A stretch of DNA of 64,000 nucleotides from Brasilonema sennae CENA114 (GCF_006968745.1 NZ_CP030118.1:806001-870000), one strand, 5' to 3'. Numbered from the stretch's first letter, positions 34,997 to 45,050 are shown. Numbers and translations: made by a program. Notes: generated by a model not told the origin, from the sequence alone.

Positions 34997-35476
34997 CTAG
35001 TCACGAGTTCCACTGTAAGCAGCTTCAGAGATAAAGGGAATCTCAGCGTAGAGTCCTCTTACGGCTTGAACAATACTATATATTGATGCACCGACAACTG
35101 CTACGAAAATCAAGGTAAACATCACACTTTGAAACAAAGGTTCTGGTATTGACGCACCCTGTTGCACAATACCTATAAGGTCTAAAACTGCCCCGCACAA
35201 ATAAGCAAATATAGACAGCAAAAGAGCTTGCAAGGTATGGAAGCGGATAAAGTGTTGAACTTTTTCGTTTCTTACTACAAGAAGAAACAAAGCAAAGAAA
35301 ATTATTAGACTGGCAAATGGTATCCCATAATACAGTTGAATCAGAGGAATAAAAGGTATGTAGAGCGATCGCAACAAAGGCAGCTTAGCAAAACTACTAA
35401 CTTCAATAAAAGGTAAAAGATAAGGCAAGCAAGACAAAAGGCGGTCTTGAGTTGTGGTACCTCCGCGCCAAGCCAT
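34997..35476 (-). CDS. Tic20-family membrane protein
   Basis: A 159-residue protein of the Tic20/Ycf60 family, cyanobacterial relatives of a chloroplast inner-envelope import component; the bacterial role is unsettled. It starts MAWRGGTTTQDRLLSCLPYL, then four hydrophobic segments: SLYIPFIPLIQLYYG, FASLIIFFALFLLVV, ALLLSIFAYLCGAVLDLIG and MFTLIFVAVVGASIYSIV. The stretch KVQHFIRFHTLQALLL is highly characteristic. It is convergent with the response regulator (12-bp gap). Confidence 0.92.
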   Translation of the reverse strand: MAWRGGTTTQDRLLSCLPYLLPFIEVSSFAKLPLLRSLYIPFIPLIQLYYGIPFASLIIFFALFLLVVRNEKVQHFIRFHTLQALLLSIFAYLCGAVLDLIGIVQQGASIPEPLFQSVMFTLIFVAVVGASIYSIVQAVRGLYAEIPFISEAAYSGTRD

Positions 35477-35576
35477 CTTGATTTCTCCCGTTGTTAAATG
35501 TTGATGTTACTATGCCAAGGATAACGCAGTTAATTAGGTAGAGGATAAAGTCTCTACCATTAAGCATAGTTGTTGG

Positions 35577-35774
35577 TCATTCAATATTAGCAACTCGAAA
35601 ACCCATAAGACACTCAAACTGGTCTGGCTGCTGTTCAGTCAGTTTGCGAATAGCTTGACCACAATAGAGTTTACCTTGACGCCACCGGGGTTGACCACTT
35701 CCGTCAGCAAGTAAACAAGATTGGCATACCTGTTGAGGAGCAAAAATTTGGTTATCCATGAGAATTACTAGCAT
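35577..35774 (-). CDS. Small conserved cyanobacterial protein with Cys motifs
   Basis: A 65-residue protein starting MLVILMDNQIFAPQQVCQSC. It contains CQSC and two further Cys (LYCGQA, FECLMG), which could bind a metal. The frame is open to 35921, but ATG 35774 has GGAG about 9 bases upstream and begins the compact conserved part; the next Met (35759) is an alternative. I do not recognise a named family and assign no function. It lies about 100 bp upstream of the Tic20-like gene in the same direction. Confidence 0.7.
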   Translation of the reverse strand: MLVILMDNQIFAPQQVCQSCLLADGSGQPRWRQGKLYCGQAIRKLTEQQPDQFECLMGFRVANIE

Positions 35775-36189
35775 CCTATTTCTCCTATCAGTCCTGAGGA
35801 TGATCCACATATACCCAGGGGGAGAAAACTGGTAAGGATGGCAATAAATGCTGTAGCGGATGATTCGTCCGTTTTGCTGGACGTTGTTACATCTGTTACA
35901 TTTTTGTCTGTCTTTGCCCAACCTCCCATGCTCACTTTGGAAGAATGTGGATCATGACAATCTCATCAAAATTTATATATTGAGTTTAGTTTATTGTACG
36001 TTGCTTGTTTTGCTTTGTAGTCAAAAGTAATACATAAATTAATTTTTGAATTTTTTGATCAAGGCTAAGGGTGTAGGGGTGTGAGCGCTCAGCGGCTCGA
36101 CTGAGCGTTCGACTGAGATCACGCCCAAGTCTTGTGTAGGGCGGCTGTGCCGACGCCCCAGATGTGGCGTGTGAAATTCCCCTATCAGG
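35775..36189. other. Intergenic region before the IS605 element
   Basis: 415 bp without a gene. ATGATCCACAT (35800-35810) and its inverted copy ATGTGGATCAT (35945-35955) bracket 134 bp. From 36068 to 36180 there are GC-rich pieces (GTGAGCGCTCAGCGGCTCGA, GGCGGCTGTGCCGACGCC) like the mosaic family. Its right boundary with the transposon is not sharp. Confidence 0.45.
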
Positions 36190-36270
36190 CTGCAAGCGGG
36201 AGGATGAGAACCCCTAGGCAATAGCTGCGGGGATGAAATCCGACTCGACGGGTTTTAACCCGGCGTTTCT

Positions 36271-36684
36271 CTACTTTCCGCGTTGATTTTCAATATACTT
36301 TTTGACTACCTCAGTACTGACTTGACCTGTTGTCGCCACAAAATAGGTAGGAGTCCACAAAGCGGGTAGCTTTTTTAATTCAGGAAATTCTTTTCTCAAG
36401 TGGTGAGACGCTCTTGCTTTTACCCACCTTGCAATATCTGCCGCTGACTCATTAGTGGGAGCATTAATGAAAAAGTGAACATGGTCTGGCATGATTTCCA
36501 GCGCAATCATCTTCCATCCGTGTTCTGTCACTAGTTCAAAGATAATTTCTTGTAGCCGTTTCGCCACATCCTGAACTAGTATAGGCTTTCTTCGTTTAGG
36601 TACAAATACAAAATGATAATTGATTGACGATATTGAATTTTCAGTGCGCCGATACTCATAATCTTTGCTTGATAGTTTAGCCAT
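36271..36684 (-). CDS. tnpA: IS200/IS605 transposase TnpA (Y1 HUH)
   Basis: A 137-residue single-strand transposase. The HUH motif is PDHVHFF and the catalytic tyrosine is in EVVKKYIENQ. The core EYRRTENSISSINYHFVFVP followed by KRRKPIL is typical. As a dimer it cuts and joins the hairpin ends of the element. All key residues are present. It is divergent from tnpB. Confidence 0.96.
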   Translation of the reverse strand: MAKLSSKDYEYRRTENSISSINYHFVFVPKRRKPILVQDVAKRLQEIIFELVTEHGWKMIALEIMPDHVHFFINAPTNESAADIARWVKARASHHLRKEFPELKKLPALWTPTYFVATTGQVSTEVVKKYIENQRGK

Positions 36685-36751
36685 ATTTCCGGAATAATGT
36701 TGTTGATGCCTGTAGTAGCTATGATAATTAACAACAATAGGGTGATGCTAG

Positions 36752-38140
36752 TTGTACAGGACTATCCCAGTCAGAGCAAGATTTACTTCGGAAGAAAATG
36801 CATTTTGGTTAGACCAGTGTCAACACGCAAGTAGTTTGATTAACTGTGCTGTTTACCACATTCGGCAAACGCATTATACACGTCTTCAAGAAATGGATAA
36901 TGCATACACAACTTACTGGCGCGCTGATGAGTTGCGTTGCAGTTGGAAAACTTACCAGTGCAACAGTTCTTATCCGGAATTGGACAAAGTTCTTAAAGAC
37001 AACCCGCACTACAAAGGTCTGGCAGCGCAGGCAGCTCAACAAACTTTAAAGTCAGTCGGTGAGTCAATCACAAGTTACAACGGACTTGTAAAAGCTTATT
37101 ACAAGGGAGAAGTTGACCGCCCGTCTTTACCTAAGTACCGCAAAAAAGGAGGATTAGCCGCAGTCACGTTTCCACGTCAAGCCCTCAGTTTTAAAGATGG
37201 GTACTTCAAGCCATCAATCAGCAAACAAACAAAACCAGAACTTATTATAGAAATCAAGTTGAAACTACCTGATTTTATTGATTCTGATTGGGTCAAACAA
37301 GTGACAATCCGCCCATGTCTTGGGGAATTTATGATTGACTGGGTTATTGATGATGAAAAAAAACCAATTAAAGTCAATCCAAACCTTGACTACAGTCATG
37401 CTTGGTCATTCGACCACGGAGGAACAAACTGGCTAACGGGCGTTTCAACACGCGGGAAAAGTTTTATTATTGATGGTCGCAAGCTTAAAGCGATGAATCA
37501 AGGTTATTGTCGCTTGGTTGCGAAGTATAAACAGGGAAAGCCTGATTTCTACTGGGACTCCAATCTCAACCGAGTGCAACGTAAACGCAACAACCAAATG
37601 CGTGATGCGATTAATAAGGCAGCGCGGTTCATTGTCAATCGCTGTTTGAACGACAAGATTGGCAACATCATTATCGGATGGAATGACGGGCACAAAGTTG
37701 GTTCTGATATGGCCAAAGTCAATAATCAAAACTTTGTACCCATCCCTACAGGACGATTGATTGCGCGGCTAAAACAACTGGCGAGTGAATACGGAATCGT
37801 TTGTACTGTGGTCGAAGAAGCGTACACAAGCAAAGCATCTTTTCTAGATGGCGATAGTCTCCACAAGTTTGGTGAAAAACCCAAGGATTGGAAGCCATCG
37901 GGTAGAAGAGTAGAACGTGGGTTGTATAAAACAGCCACGGGTTTGTTAATTAATGCAGATTGCAACGGTGCAGCGAACATTGCACGAAAAGTAGCTACAC
38001 AGCTAGGCGTTAGCCTGGTCGAGGTAGGTAGGGCAGTATTGGCACTGCCACAACGATATGACTTGTTTTATCGCTTAAGTCAATCATATCGTAGACGCTG
38101 CGCAGATGGGCTTTTAGCCCTCGGAGCAGCAACAGTCTAG
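36752..38140 (+). CDS. tnpB: RNA-guided endonuclease TnpB
   Basis: A 462-residue TnpB, ancestor-type relative of Cas12 nucleases, expected to cut DNA matching an RNA made from the right end of its transposon. The RuvC acidic residues are in WSFDHGGTNWLTGV, VVEEAYTSKASF and LINADCNGAANIARK, so the nuclease core is complete. The usual CxxC...CxxC zinc finger between the last two motifs is missing; instead there is FLDGDSLHKFGEKPKDWKPS followed by GRRVERGLY. The start is a TTG at 36752 (MYRTIPVRARFTSEEN). The frame ends inside the presumed guide-RNA scaffold. Confidence 0.93.
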   Translation: MYRTIPVRARFTSEENAFWLDQCQHASSLINCAVYHIRQTHYTRLQEMDNAYTTYWRADELRCSWKTYQCNSSYPELDKVLKDNPHYKGLAAQAAQQTLKSVGESITSYNGLVKAYYKGEVDRPSLPKYRKKGGLAAVTFPRQALSFKDGYFKPSISKQTKPELIIEIKLKLPDFIDSDWVKQVTIRPCLGEFMIDWVIDDEKKPIKVNPNLDYSHAWSFDHGGTNWLTGVSTRGKSFIIDGRKLKAMNQGYCRLVAKYKQGKPDFYWDSNLNRVQRKRNNQMRDAINKAARFIVNRCLNDKIGNIIIGWNDGHKVGSDMAKVNNQNFVPIPTGRLIARLKQLASEYGIVCTVVEEAYTSKASFLDGDSLHKFGEKPKDWKPSGRRVERGLYKTATGLLINADCNGAANIARKVATQLGVSLVEVGRAVLALPQRYDLFYRLSQSYRRRCADGLLALGAATV

Positions 38141-38176
38141 AATCCCCCTTTTTCTAAAAGGGGGAGATGTCAAGTA
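37990..38176 (+). ncRNA. Probable TnpB guide RNA (omega/reRNA) region and right end
   Basis: By analogy with studied TnpB elements, the guide RNA covers the 3' end of tnpB and the right-end hairpin, and its guide would start just after the element at about 38177. Seen here is only the terminal hairpin CCCCC..GGGGG with GATGTCAAG. The 5' boundary is a guess. Confidence 0.4.
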
Positions 38177-38212
38177 ACTTCTTAACTGTTCACTGTTAAC
38201 TGTTCACTGTTT
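38177..38212. repeat. Short tandem repeat of TTAACTGTTCACTG units
   Basis: AACTGTTCACTGTTAACTGT followed by TCACTGTTT: heptamer-type repeats common in heterocystous cyanobacteria, next to the IS605 right end. A related set lies at 45358-45388. Confidence 0.7.
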
Positions 38213-38354
38213 GAATGGACAGGCGATAATTGAGTAAGTCGGGCTAAATAAATGTCATGAATGATGAGTCATTAGTCAAGAACTCTTAGACCATAAACTC
38301 ATACCTCTAGACAGTTACCGACTATTGTGCAAATTTCCATAAGGATAACGATTA

Positions 38355-39638
38355 GTGACTTTGACTAACTCAGATTTTCTTGCCTCCTCCGATCCTGCGG
38401 TAGCGGAGTTAATCAACCAAGAACTACAGCGTCAACGCGATCACTTGGAGTTGATTGCTAGTGAGAACTTTACCTCGGCTGCTGTCCTAGCGGCTCAAGG
38501 TTCCGTACTGACAAACAAGTATGCTGAGGGATTGCCTGGTAAACGTTACTATGGTGGTTGTGAGTTCGTAGACAAAATTGAACAACTGGCTATTGACCGT
38601 GCTAAACAGTTGTTTGGTGCTGCTCATGCCAATGTACAACCGCATTCTGGCGCACAGGCAAATTTTGCAGTGTTTTTGACGCTGCTGGAACCAGGTGATA
38701 AATTCATGGGGATGGATTTGTCTCACGGGGGACACCTGACGCACGGTTCACCTGTCAACGTATCTGGTAAGTGGTTCCAGGCTTGCCACTACGGTGTTAA
38801 TCAGCAAACAGAAGAACTAGACTATGACCAAATTCGAGAGCTGGCGCTTAGGGAGCGTCCAAAGCTTTTGATTTGTGGTTATTCTGCATATCCTCGCATA
38901 ATTGATTTTGAAAAATTCCGTAGTATTGCTGATGAAGTCGGTGCGTACTTACTGGCAGATATAGCCCACATCGCCGGATTGGTTGCTAGTGGTCTTCACC
39001 CCGACCCCATTCCCTATTGTGATGTTGTAACTACAACAACACACAAAACTCTACGTGGTCCCAGGGCTGGCTTAATCTTAACCCGCGATCCAGAACTGGG
39101 TAAAAAGCTTGATAAATCGGTTTTCCCTGGTAATCAGGGTGGACCACTCGAACATGTGATTGCTGCAAAAGCAGTTGCTTTCGCTGAAGCCCTCAAGCCA
39201 GAGTTTAAAGCATATTCTGCTCAGGTGATTGACAATGCTCGTGCCTTGGCTACCCAACTTCAAGACCGAGGTTTAAAGTTGGTGTCAAATGGAACTGATA
39301 ATCATCTAATGCTAGTAGACTTACGGTCGATTGGTATGACGGGTAAGCAAGCGGATCAGTTGGTTAGTGGTGTGAATATTACTGCCAACAAGAATACAGT
39401 ACCGTTTGACCCAGAGTCACCATTTGTGACTAGTGGTTTGAGGTTGGGTTCTCCAGCTATGACAACGCGTGGCTTGGGAGTCGAAGAGTTTACGGAGATT
39501 GGCAATATTATTGCTGATCGCTTATTAAATCCAGATTCAGCAGACATTGCTGAAGATTGTCGGCGACGAGTAAAAGCGTTGTGCGATCGCTTCCCCCTAT
39601 ATTCTCACATCACGATTCCTGTACCAGCATTAGTATGA
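38355..39638 (+). CDS. glyA: Serine hydroxymethyltransferase
   Basis: A PLP enzyme interconverting serine and glycine and supplying methylene-tetrahydrofolate; also part of photorespiration. The length of 427 is usual. Key segments: [54 protein letters not shown] and the PLP lysine in [14 protein letters not shown]. The C-terminus has [14 protein letters not shown]. The start is GTG 38355 ([14 protein letters not shown]), with an AAGGAT-like site upstream. A good terminator follows at 39708-39756. Confidence 0.97.
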   Translation: MTLTNSDFLASSDPAVAELINQELQRQRDHLELIASENFTSAAVLAAQGSVLTNKYAEGLPGKRYYGGCEFVDKIEQLAIDRAKQLFGAAHANVQPHSGAQANFAVFLTLLEPGDKFMGMDLSHGGHLTHGSPVNVSGKWFQACHYGVNQQTEELDYDQIRELALRERPKLLICGYSAYPRIIDFEKFRSIADEVGAYLLADIAHIAGLVASGLHPDPIPYCDVVTTTTHKTLRGPRAGLILTRDPELGKKLDKSVFPGNQGGPLEHVIAAKAVAFAEALKPEFKAYSAQVIDNARALATQLQDRGLKLVSNGTDNHLMLVDLRSIGMTGKQADQLVSGVNITANKNTVPFDPESPFVTSGLRLGSPAMTTRGLGVEEFTEIGNIIADRLLNPDSADIAEDCRRRVKALCDRFPLYSHITIPVPALV

Positions 39639-39707
39639 CATCATCGCTAGGTTAAGGTAGTTCACCGAATCAGTTCACAATTCATTTGGAATTGTTATAT
39701 TTGTAAG

Positions 39708-39756
39708 TTATGAGTTAGGCATTTTTCATGAAAACTTCCTAACTCATAATTTTTTA
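39708..39756 (+). terminator. Rho-independent terminator after glyA
   Basis: TTATGAGTTAGG (39708-39719) pairs perfectly with CCTAACTCATAA (39738-39749) and is followed by TTTTTT. It is 70 bp beyond the glyA stop and upstream of cynS. Confidence 0.8.
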
Positions 39757-39873
39757 TGTCTCTATTTAGCAATGTTTTTTTGATGTCTTTTAGCCAATAT
39801 GAGACTATAATGCAGTGAAAATGCTACAAACGTTTGTCACAAAAAAGTAACAATTCATTTCAGGAGTTATCCA

Positions 39874-40314
39874 GTGTCTATCCCAGAAATAACTCAAGCG
39901 CTTTTGGCGGCAAAAAAAGAAAAAGGACTAACCTTTGCTGATTTAGAAAAGATTTTGGGACGTGACGAAGTGTGGATTGCATCTGTTTTCTACCGTCAAG
40001 CTAGTGCTTCTGAGGAAGAAGCGAAGTTATTGGTTGAAGCATTAGGGCTTGATACGATTTATGTTAGGGAATTAAGTGAATACCCTGTCAAAGGTTTGGG
40101 ACCTATTGTTCCCACAGACCCGCTTATTTATCGTTTCTACGAAATTATGCAGGTTTATGGAATGCCGATCAAAGAGGTGATTCACGAGAAGTTTGGTGAT
40201 GGGATTATGAGCGCCATAGACTTTACTTTGAATATTGAAAAAGAAGAAGATTCTAAAGGCGATCGCGTAAAAGTCATCATGTCTGGAAAATTTCTGCCAT
40301 ACAAAAAATGGTGA
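39874..40314 (+). CDS. cynS: Cyanate hydratase (cyanase)
   Basis: Breaks cyanate down with bicarbonate to ammonia and CO2, detoxifying cyanate and releasing nitrogen. The length of 146 fits, with an N-terminal helix-turn-helix-like dimerisation domain and a C-terminal catalytic domain. The catalytic triad is visible as Arg87 and Glu90 in [11 protein letters not shown] and Ser113 in GIMSAIDF. The start is GTG 39874, preceded by AGGAG. No cyanate transporter genes (cynABD) adjoin it, unlike in some cyanobacteria. Confidence 0.97.
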   Translation: MSIPEITQALLAAKKEKGLTFADLEKILGRDEVWIASVFYRQASASEEEAKLLVEALGLDTIYVRELSEYPVKGLGPIVPTDPLIYRFYEIMQVYGMPIKEVIHEKFGDGIMSAIDFTLNIEKEEDSKGDRVKVIMSGKFLPYKKW

Positions 40315-40916
40315 GATTTCATCTGCGGAAGTTCACATCCTTGTAAACGTGCAGAAAATTTTCAACCAATCTTTCTATAAGTCTGCTTACGCCCTAATTG
40401 AATAACGTTCTAACTCTTCACACAATAACAGCAAACACCACAAAAAACATTAGATTTGACACCTTACTACTCTCAAGAAAATGGAGCAATATAAGTCAAT
40501 ACGGTTCAGTTAGCAGTGTTGAATTCTGTTGATCCCCCCAACCCACGCCAGGTGCTACAAGTCGGGAAACCCGAACGCCAGATACCTCTGTCGGGAAACC
40601 CTCCTCCAGTACTGGCTCATGCCACATGCCTCAACGCGGGGAACCCGCGCACGGTGAGACAGCGCTGCAGGAGGGTCTCCCTCCGTAGGCGACTGCGAAC
40701 CCGAAGGGCAGTGGCTCCCCAACGCACTGGCTCCCCTTAAAAAGGGGGGCTTAATTCCCTCCTTTTTAAGGAGGGTTAGGGAGGATCGAGTCTTAACTGA
40801 ACCGTATTGCAATATAAGTAGGTCGGCGTAAATAATTATCGTTTAAATAAGGCAGGGAGCAGGGAGAGAAAAGGTTTGAGCTTTGTTTACTTTTCTTAAC
40901 ACAGTTTGGTTTTATT
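40315..40916. repeat. Intergenic region with a large GC-rich mosaic repeat
   Basis: No gene. 40540-40740 is the most complete mosaic in the window: ACGCCAGGTGCTACAA, GTCGGGAAACCC, CGCCAGATACCTCTGTCGGG, CAGTACTGGCTCATGCCACA, GCAGGAGGGTCTCCCTCC and CCCCAACGCACTGGCTCCCC. It is followed by a hairpin of CCTTAAAAAGGGGGGCTTAA and its partner CTCCTTTTTAAGGAGGG (40735-40785). Confidence 0.75.
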
Positions 40917-41188
40917 GTGCGACTTACTTATATAGGTGAAAGCCTAAAATTACTTACATATCTTAAGGATAGCAGTATTAACTTAATCCTCACCTCACCT
41001 CCATTTGCACTCACACGTAAGAAAGAATACGGCAACGAAAGTGTAGAAAAATATATAGAATGGTTTCTCCCTTCGCGGGTTCTAACACAACGGGTTTTGT
41101 TGCACAAATGTTACAACGTCGATGGATTTCTTTTGAAATCAATGAGGATTATATTATCGGTAGTCGATACAGATTTGAAGATTTGTAA
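40917..41188 (+). pseudogene. DNA methyltransferase gene with a large internal deletion
   Basis: The first 50 codons read MRLTYIGESLKLLTYLKDSS, then NLILTSPPFALTRKKEYGNE, containing the TSPPF catalytic motif of N4-cytosine/N6-adenine methyltransferases. At about 41065-41075 the sequence jumps, in another frame, to PFAGSNTTGFVAQMLQRRW followed by FEINEDYIIGSRYRFEDL and a stop at 41186. PFAGSNTTG is the SAM-binding motif that lies near the C-terminus of this class. The middle, roughly two-thirds of the gene, is missing. CCCTTC at the junction could be the short homology used for the deletion. No restriction enzyme gene is adjacent. Confidence 0.85.
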
Positions 41189-41441
41189 ATTTTTCTGCTC
41201 GTGCCCCTATGCCTAACGGTACGCTGCGGACATTCTTTGCGTTGCGTAAGTCCTGTTTCGGATGAGTAACTATATTTAATCATGTGGGCAGTTTTCAAGA
41301 AAAATGAAAACTGCTAGAAGCAATATGGAAAAATTTTGAAGAGATGGTAAACATCATCTCGAAATGCTTTACAGAAATATGTATATCAATGAAAAATAAT
41401 CAAACAGTTATTTAAAAAACTTTCTTAAATTCAACAAGTTA

Positions 41442-42467
41442 ATGCTGTCTGTGAGAAAAAGCGGTGCGGGGATGAAAAACGTAAAGACGAGAAATCTTTG
41501 TCTGTTGACAGTGAGTCTGTTGACAGGAATGACAATACCAGCATTAAGTCTTGTGCATCTGTCGAATGTTTATTCAGAAAATAGCAGAGTCGTTTTGAAC
41601 TTAAAATATATTTTGAAGCAAAATATCACTAATAAAGTATTCTTTAGTGCTGGAATAAATCCATCAGAATTGAGTCACTCTTTGTTGACAAAGCATATAG
41701 AATCATATGGTAGTTCAAAAACTCAAGTAGCTGACTACAAAATTACATCTGGAAAACAACTTTACTACGCAAGATTAGCCGCACTCAAAGCGGGTCAGAT
41801 TTATCCAAGCTTACCAAAAGACAGGACAGAGTTATCGTTGATATCTACGAGGAAGACTCAACTCACATACGAGGATTGGAAAAACTTATTGGCGATGGAA
41901 GCCAAAGCAATGACTCAAAGTCAAAGCGATAATCGCCTGGGAATTTTAGTGGGTGATTCTTTAAGTTTGTGGTTTCCTCAAGAAAAATTGCCTGTAGATA
42001 AATTGTGGTTGAATCAGGGAATATCTGGAGATACTTGCGCTGGTGTTTTAAGAAGGGTATCTGTTTTTAGGGAAACCAGACCAGATTTCATTTATATCAT
42101 GGTTGGAATTAATGATTTGCGAAAGGGTACGACAGATGAAATCATCTTACACAATCACCGCGAAATTGTTCGCAAGTTGCGACACACTCACCCAAAAACC
42201 ATAATTTTTCTTCAATCGATTTTGCCAACTCGTTTATCTACAATTTCTAATACTCGCATTCGTCATCTCAATGAGCAACTCTCCCTGATTGCAAGACAAG
42301 AAGGGGTTTATTATTTAAATCTTTATGATTGGTTTGCAGATTTTCAGGGTAACTTACGTTTAGAACTGACGACAGACGGGCTTCATTTGAGCACACAAGC
42401 TTACGATGTATGGCGAACTGCAATAGATGAAGCTGAATATAGCACGATGAAAATGGCCGGAAGTTGA
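41442..42467 (+). CDS. Exported SGNH/GDSL-type hydrolase
   Basis: 341 residues. The N-terminus has a Lys-rich start and a hydrophobic segment (NLCLLTVSLLTGMTIPALSL), a signal peptide or membrane anchor. Residues about 165-335 are an SGNH hydrolase domain: GILVGDSLSLWF (catalytic Ser, block I), NQGISGDTCAGVL (Gly, block II), IMVGINDLRKGT (Asn, block III) and LTTDGLHLSTQAY (Asp-x-x-His, block V). Family members are lipases, esterases or carbohydrate deacetylases; cell-surface polysaccharide modification is plausible but not shown. ATG 41472 (MKNVKTRN) is a possible alternative start. Confidence 0.9.
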   Translation: MLSVRKSGAGMKNVKTRNLCLLTVSLLTGMTIPALSLVHLSNVYSENSRVVLNLKYILKQNITNKVFFSAGINPSELSHSLLTKHIESYGSSKTQVADYKITSGKQLYYARLAALKAGQIYPSLPKDRTELSLISTRKTQLTYEDWKNLLAMEAKAMTQSQSDNRLGILVGDSLSLWFPQEKLPVDKLWLNQGISGDTCAGVLRRVSVFRETRPDFIYIMVGINDLRKGTTDEIILHNHREIVRKLRHTHPKTIIFLQSILPTRLSTISNTRIRHLNEQLSLIARQEGVYYLNLYDWFADFQGNLRLELTTDGLHLSTQAYDVWRTAIDEAEYSTMKMAGS

Positions 42468-42556
42468 ATATAGTATTTTTAACCGCAGAGGCGCAGAGGG
42501 CACAGAGTAAGAGATAAAACAGTTTAATGCTTTTTATCAAAACTTGAAATACAGAT

Positions 42557-44839
42557 GTTTCAATCCCTAATAGGGAGTAAGAGAAATTTCAACCATTCAA
42601 GTAAGGAAATAAAAGCTATGTCATTAGTGTTTCAATCCCTAATAGGGAGTAAGAGAAATTTCAACGAGTTGTAATGCAGTTGCTGAAGAGCGATTGCGAT
42701 ATTGTTTCAATCCCTAATAGGGAGTAAGAGAAATTTCAACCTCCACGCAACACAGACCGAGTAATTCTCCCGTACGCGGTTTCAATCCCTAATAGGGAGT
42801 AAGAGAAATTTCAACGAGATACCATTGGGGTCAATAACGATCGCATTCGTTTCAATCCCTAATAGGGAGTAAGAGAAATTTCAACAATACCGATTTATTT
42901 AATTGGAAAAGGGATTTAAAAGTTTCAATCCCTAATAGGGAGTAAGAGAAATTTCAACTTCTATAGCAATGACTTCGCCACTAATGTCAATCTGTTTCAA
43001 TCCCTAATAGGGAGTAAGAGAAATTTCAACCGATTGGTGAAGGAGTTTTGCTGCGATCGCTTCCGGTTTCAATCCCTAATAGGGAGTAAGAGAAATTTCA
43101 ACATATCTCCGTTTATGAGTGTGGTGCGACCATTATGTTTCAATCCCTAATAGGGAGTAAGAGAAATTTCAACGATGAAAATTTCGATAAAGCAGCTTTA
43201 TCGAAATCAGGTTTCAATCCCTAATAGGGAGTAAGAGAAATTTCAACTACTCCTGATAGGTCAGACGGTCAAGGCTTTGATGTTTCAATCCCTAATAGGG
43301 AGTAAGAGAAATTTCAACCAAATCGTATTGTTATCCCATGCAACGTTCCATTCCTGTTTCAATCCCTAATAGGGAGTAAGAGAAATTTCAACTTTGAACC
43401 AATGACGTTGCAATACCCTTCAATAACAGTTTCAATCCCTAATAGGGAGTAAGAGAAATTTCAACAATGATGTATCAATGACTACCTTTGATGCTAATAG
43501 TTTCAATCCCTAATAGGGAGTAAGAGAAATTTCAACACATGGAAGAAGTGTTCAACAACAACGAATACTTCGTTTCAATCCCTAATAGGGAGTAAGAGAA
43601 ATTTCAACGCGCAGTAGCCACCTGTTGAGCCAACTGTTTCAAACTGTTTCAATCCCTAATAGGGAGTAAGAGAAATTTCAACAGTCCACCGGTCGTCGAC
43701 TTAGCCCTGAGGAACTTGTTTCAATCCCTAATAGGGAGTAAGAGAAATTTCAACGGATGAAGCAAGAGTTCTAGAGTTAATAGAAGAGTTTCAATCCCTA
43801 ATAGGGAGTAAGAGAAATTTCAACCCTGTGAGAGACTTGGCAATGCCGGATACACTTTTTGTTTCAATCCCTAATAGGGAGTAAGAGAAATTTCAACGTC
43901 ATTACTGATATTTCCACAGCGTCTACAGATACGTTTCAATCCCTAATAGGGAGTAAGAGAAATTTCAACATTACAACGAGAATGGTAAAAGGGTTAAGCA
44001 ACAGTTTCAATCCCTAATAGGGAGTAAGAGAAATTTCAACCTTCAGGTCATGCTGCCATTGGAGAATAACTCTCCTGTTTCAATCCCTAATAGGGAGTAA
44101 GAGAAATTTCAACCCAAGTTCCCGTAGGAGTTATTTCGGCAAACTCAGTTTCAATCCCTAATAGGGAGTAAGAGAAATTTCAACGTTTCCAGCCAGACTG
44201 CGAGTCATTTTAGCTTTAGTTTCAATCCCTAATAGGGAGTAAGAGAAATTTCAACCTAAGTACGGTATCTATATCAAGTTCAGGGAAGTAGTTTCAATCC
44301 CTAATAGGGAGTAAGAGAAATTTCAACAGTACCCCCACCGACCTACAAGACTTACTACAACTGTTTCAATCCCTAATAGGGAGTAAGAGAAATTTCAACT
44401 TGATTTTGCAAAAGCCTACCCAGATGAAATTTCGTTTCAATCCCTAATAGGGAGTAAGAGAAATTTCAACTAAATCCGTTCTTTAAGTGGCATATCTTGA
44501 ATATGTTTCAATCCCTAATAGGGAGTAAGAGAAATTTCAACCCCCATTCTCACGGAAATTATTGTAGAGATATATGACAAGTTTCAATCCCTAATAGGGA
44601 GTAAGAGAAATTTCAACACCCAGGATCTGTACGCTTCTTTAACTACTAAACAGTTTCAATCCCTAATAGGGAGTAAGAGAAATTTCAACAAATAATACCG
44701 TGGGGATGAGCGCTTTAAATTGGCGTTTGTTTCAATCCCTAATAGGGAGTAAGAGAAATTTCAACTGTCTCAGCTAAATAGTGGAGATGAATTTGTGATG
44801 TTGTTTCAATCCCTAATAGGGAGTAAGAGAAATTTCAAC
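42557..44839 (-). CRISPR. CRISPR array 2, 32 repeats of 37 bp, - orientation
   Basis: On the + strand the repeat reads GTTTCAATCCCTAATAGGG ... TTTCAAC, exactly the reverse complement of the array 1 repeat. I counted 32 copies, the first at 42557-42593 and the last at 44803-44839, with 31 spacers of about 34-40 bp. The leader is on the high-coordinate side (44840-45050), followed by cas2, so transcription is leftward. Unlike array 1, the trailer copy at 42557 is intact. None of the spacers I compared by eye is shared with array 1. Confidence 0.98.
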
Positions 44840-45050
44840 TGCAGCAGTCAGAAAACTGCACCATATAAAGTTTTCAAGGTTCCAAAGCGCGGATGATCTA
44901 ATGATAGCATGAAAAAAACTAAATCAATTTACAGCGAATGGCTGAAATCCAGTCTAGGCAAGGAGCGCGGATGGTTATAAATAATTTTTCCTTGAAATCC
45001 TCGTCCTGTAAGCAATCCAGCCATTTTTTTTGAAACCTCTTTTTGTACAC
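44840..45050 (-). promoter_or_regulatory. CRISPR leader of array 2
   Basis: Non-coding stretch between array 2 and the cas2 stop, homologous to the array 1 leader. It contains GCGCGGATG at 44887-44895 and GCGCGGATGG at 44965-44974; the inverted copy CCATCCGCGC at 45055-45064 lies in the cas2 end. The 40 bp next to the array are nearly identical to those of array 1. Confidence 0.85.

Larger units (their letters stand above)
36190..38176 (+). mobile_element. IS200/IS605-type element with divergent tnpA and tnpB
   Basis: tnpA (-) and tnpB (+) stand back to back, 67 bp apart. The right end after tnpB is a hairpin AATCCCCC-TTTTTCTAAAA-GGGGGAGATGTCAAG (about 38140-38176), a typical IS605 right end. 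The left end lies within about 36190-36270, where CGGGTTTTAACCCG (36249-36262) may be the left hairpin; its exact boundary is uncertain. Such elements move as single-stranded DNA without inverted ends or target duplication. Both genes are intact, so the element may be active. Confidence 0.85.

Noticed and set aside
38177..38354. Glycine riboswitch upstream of glyA
   Set aside because: The region has heptamer repeats and no recognisable glycine aptamer core.
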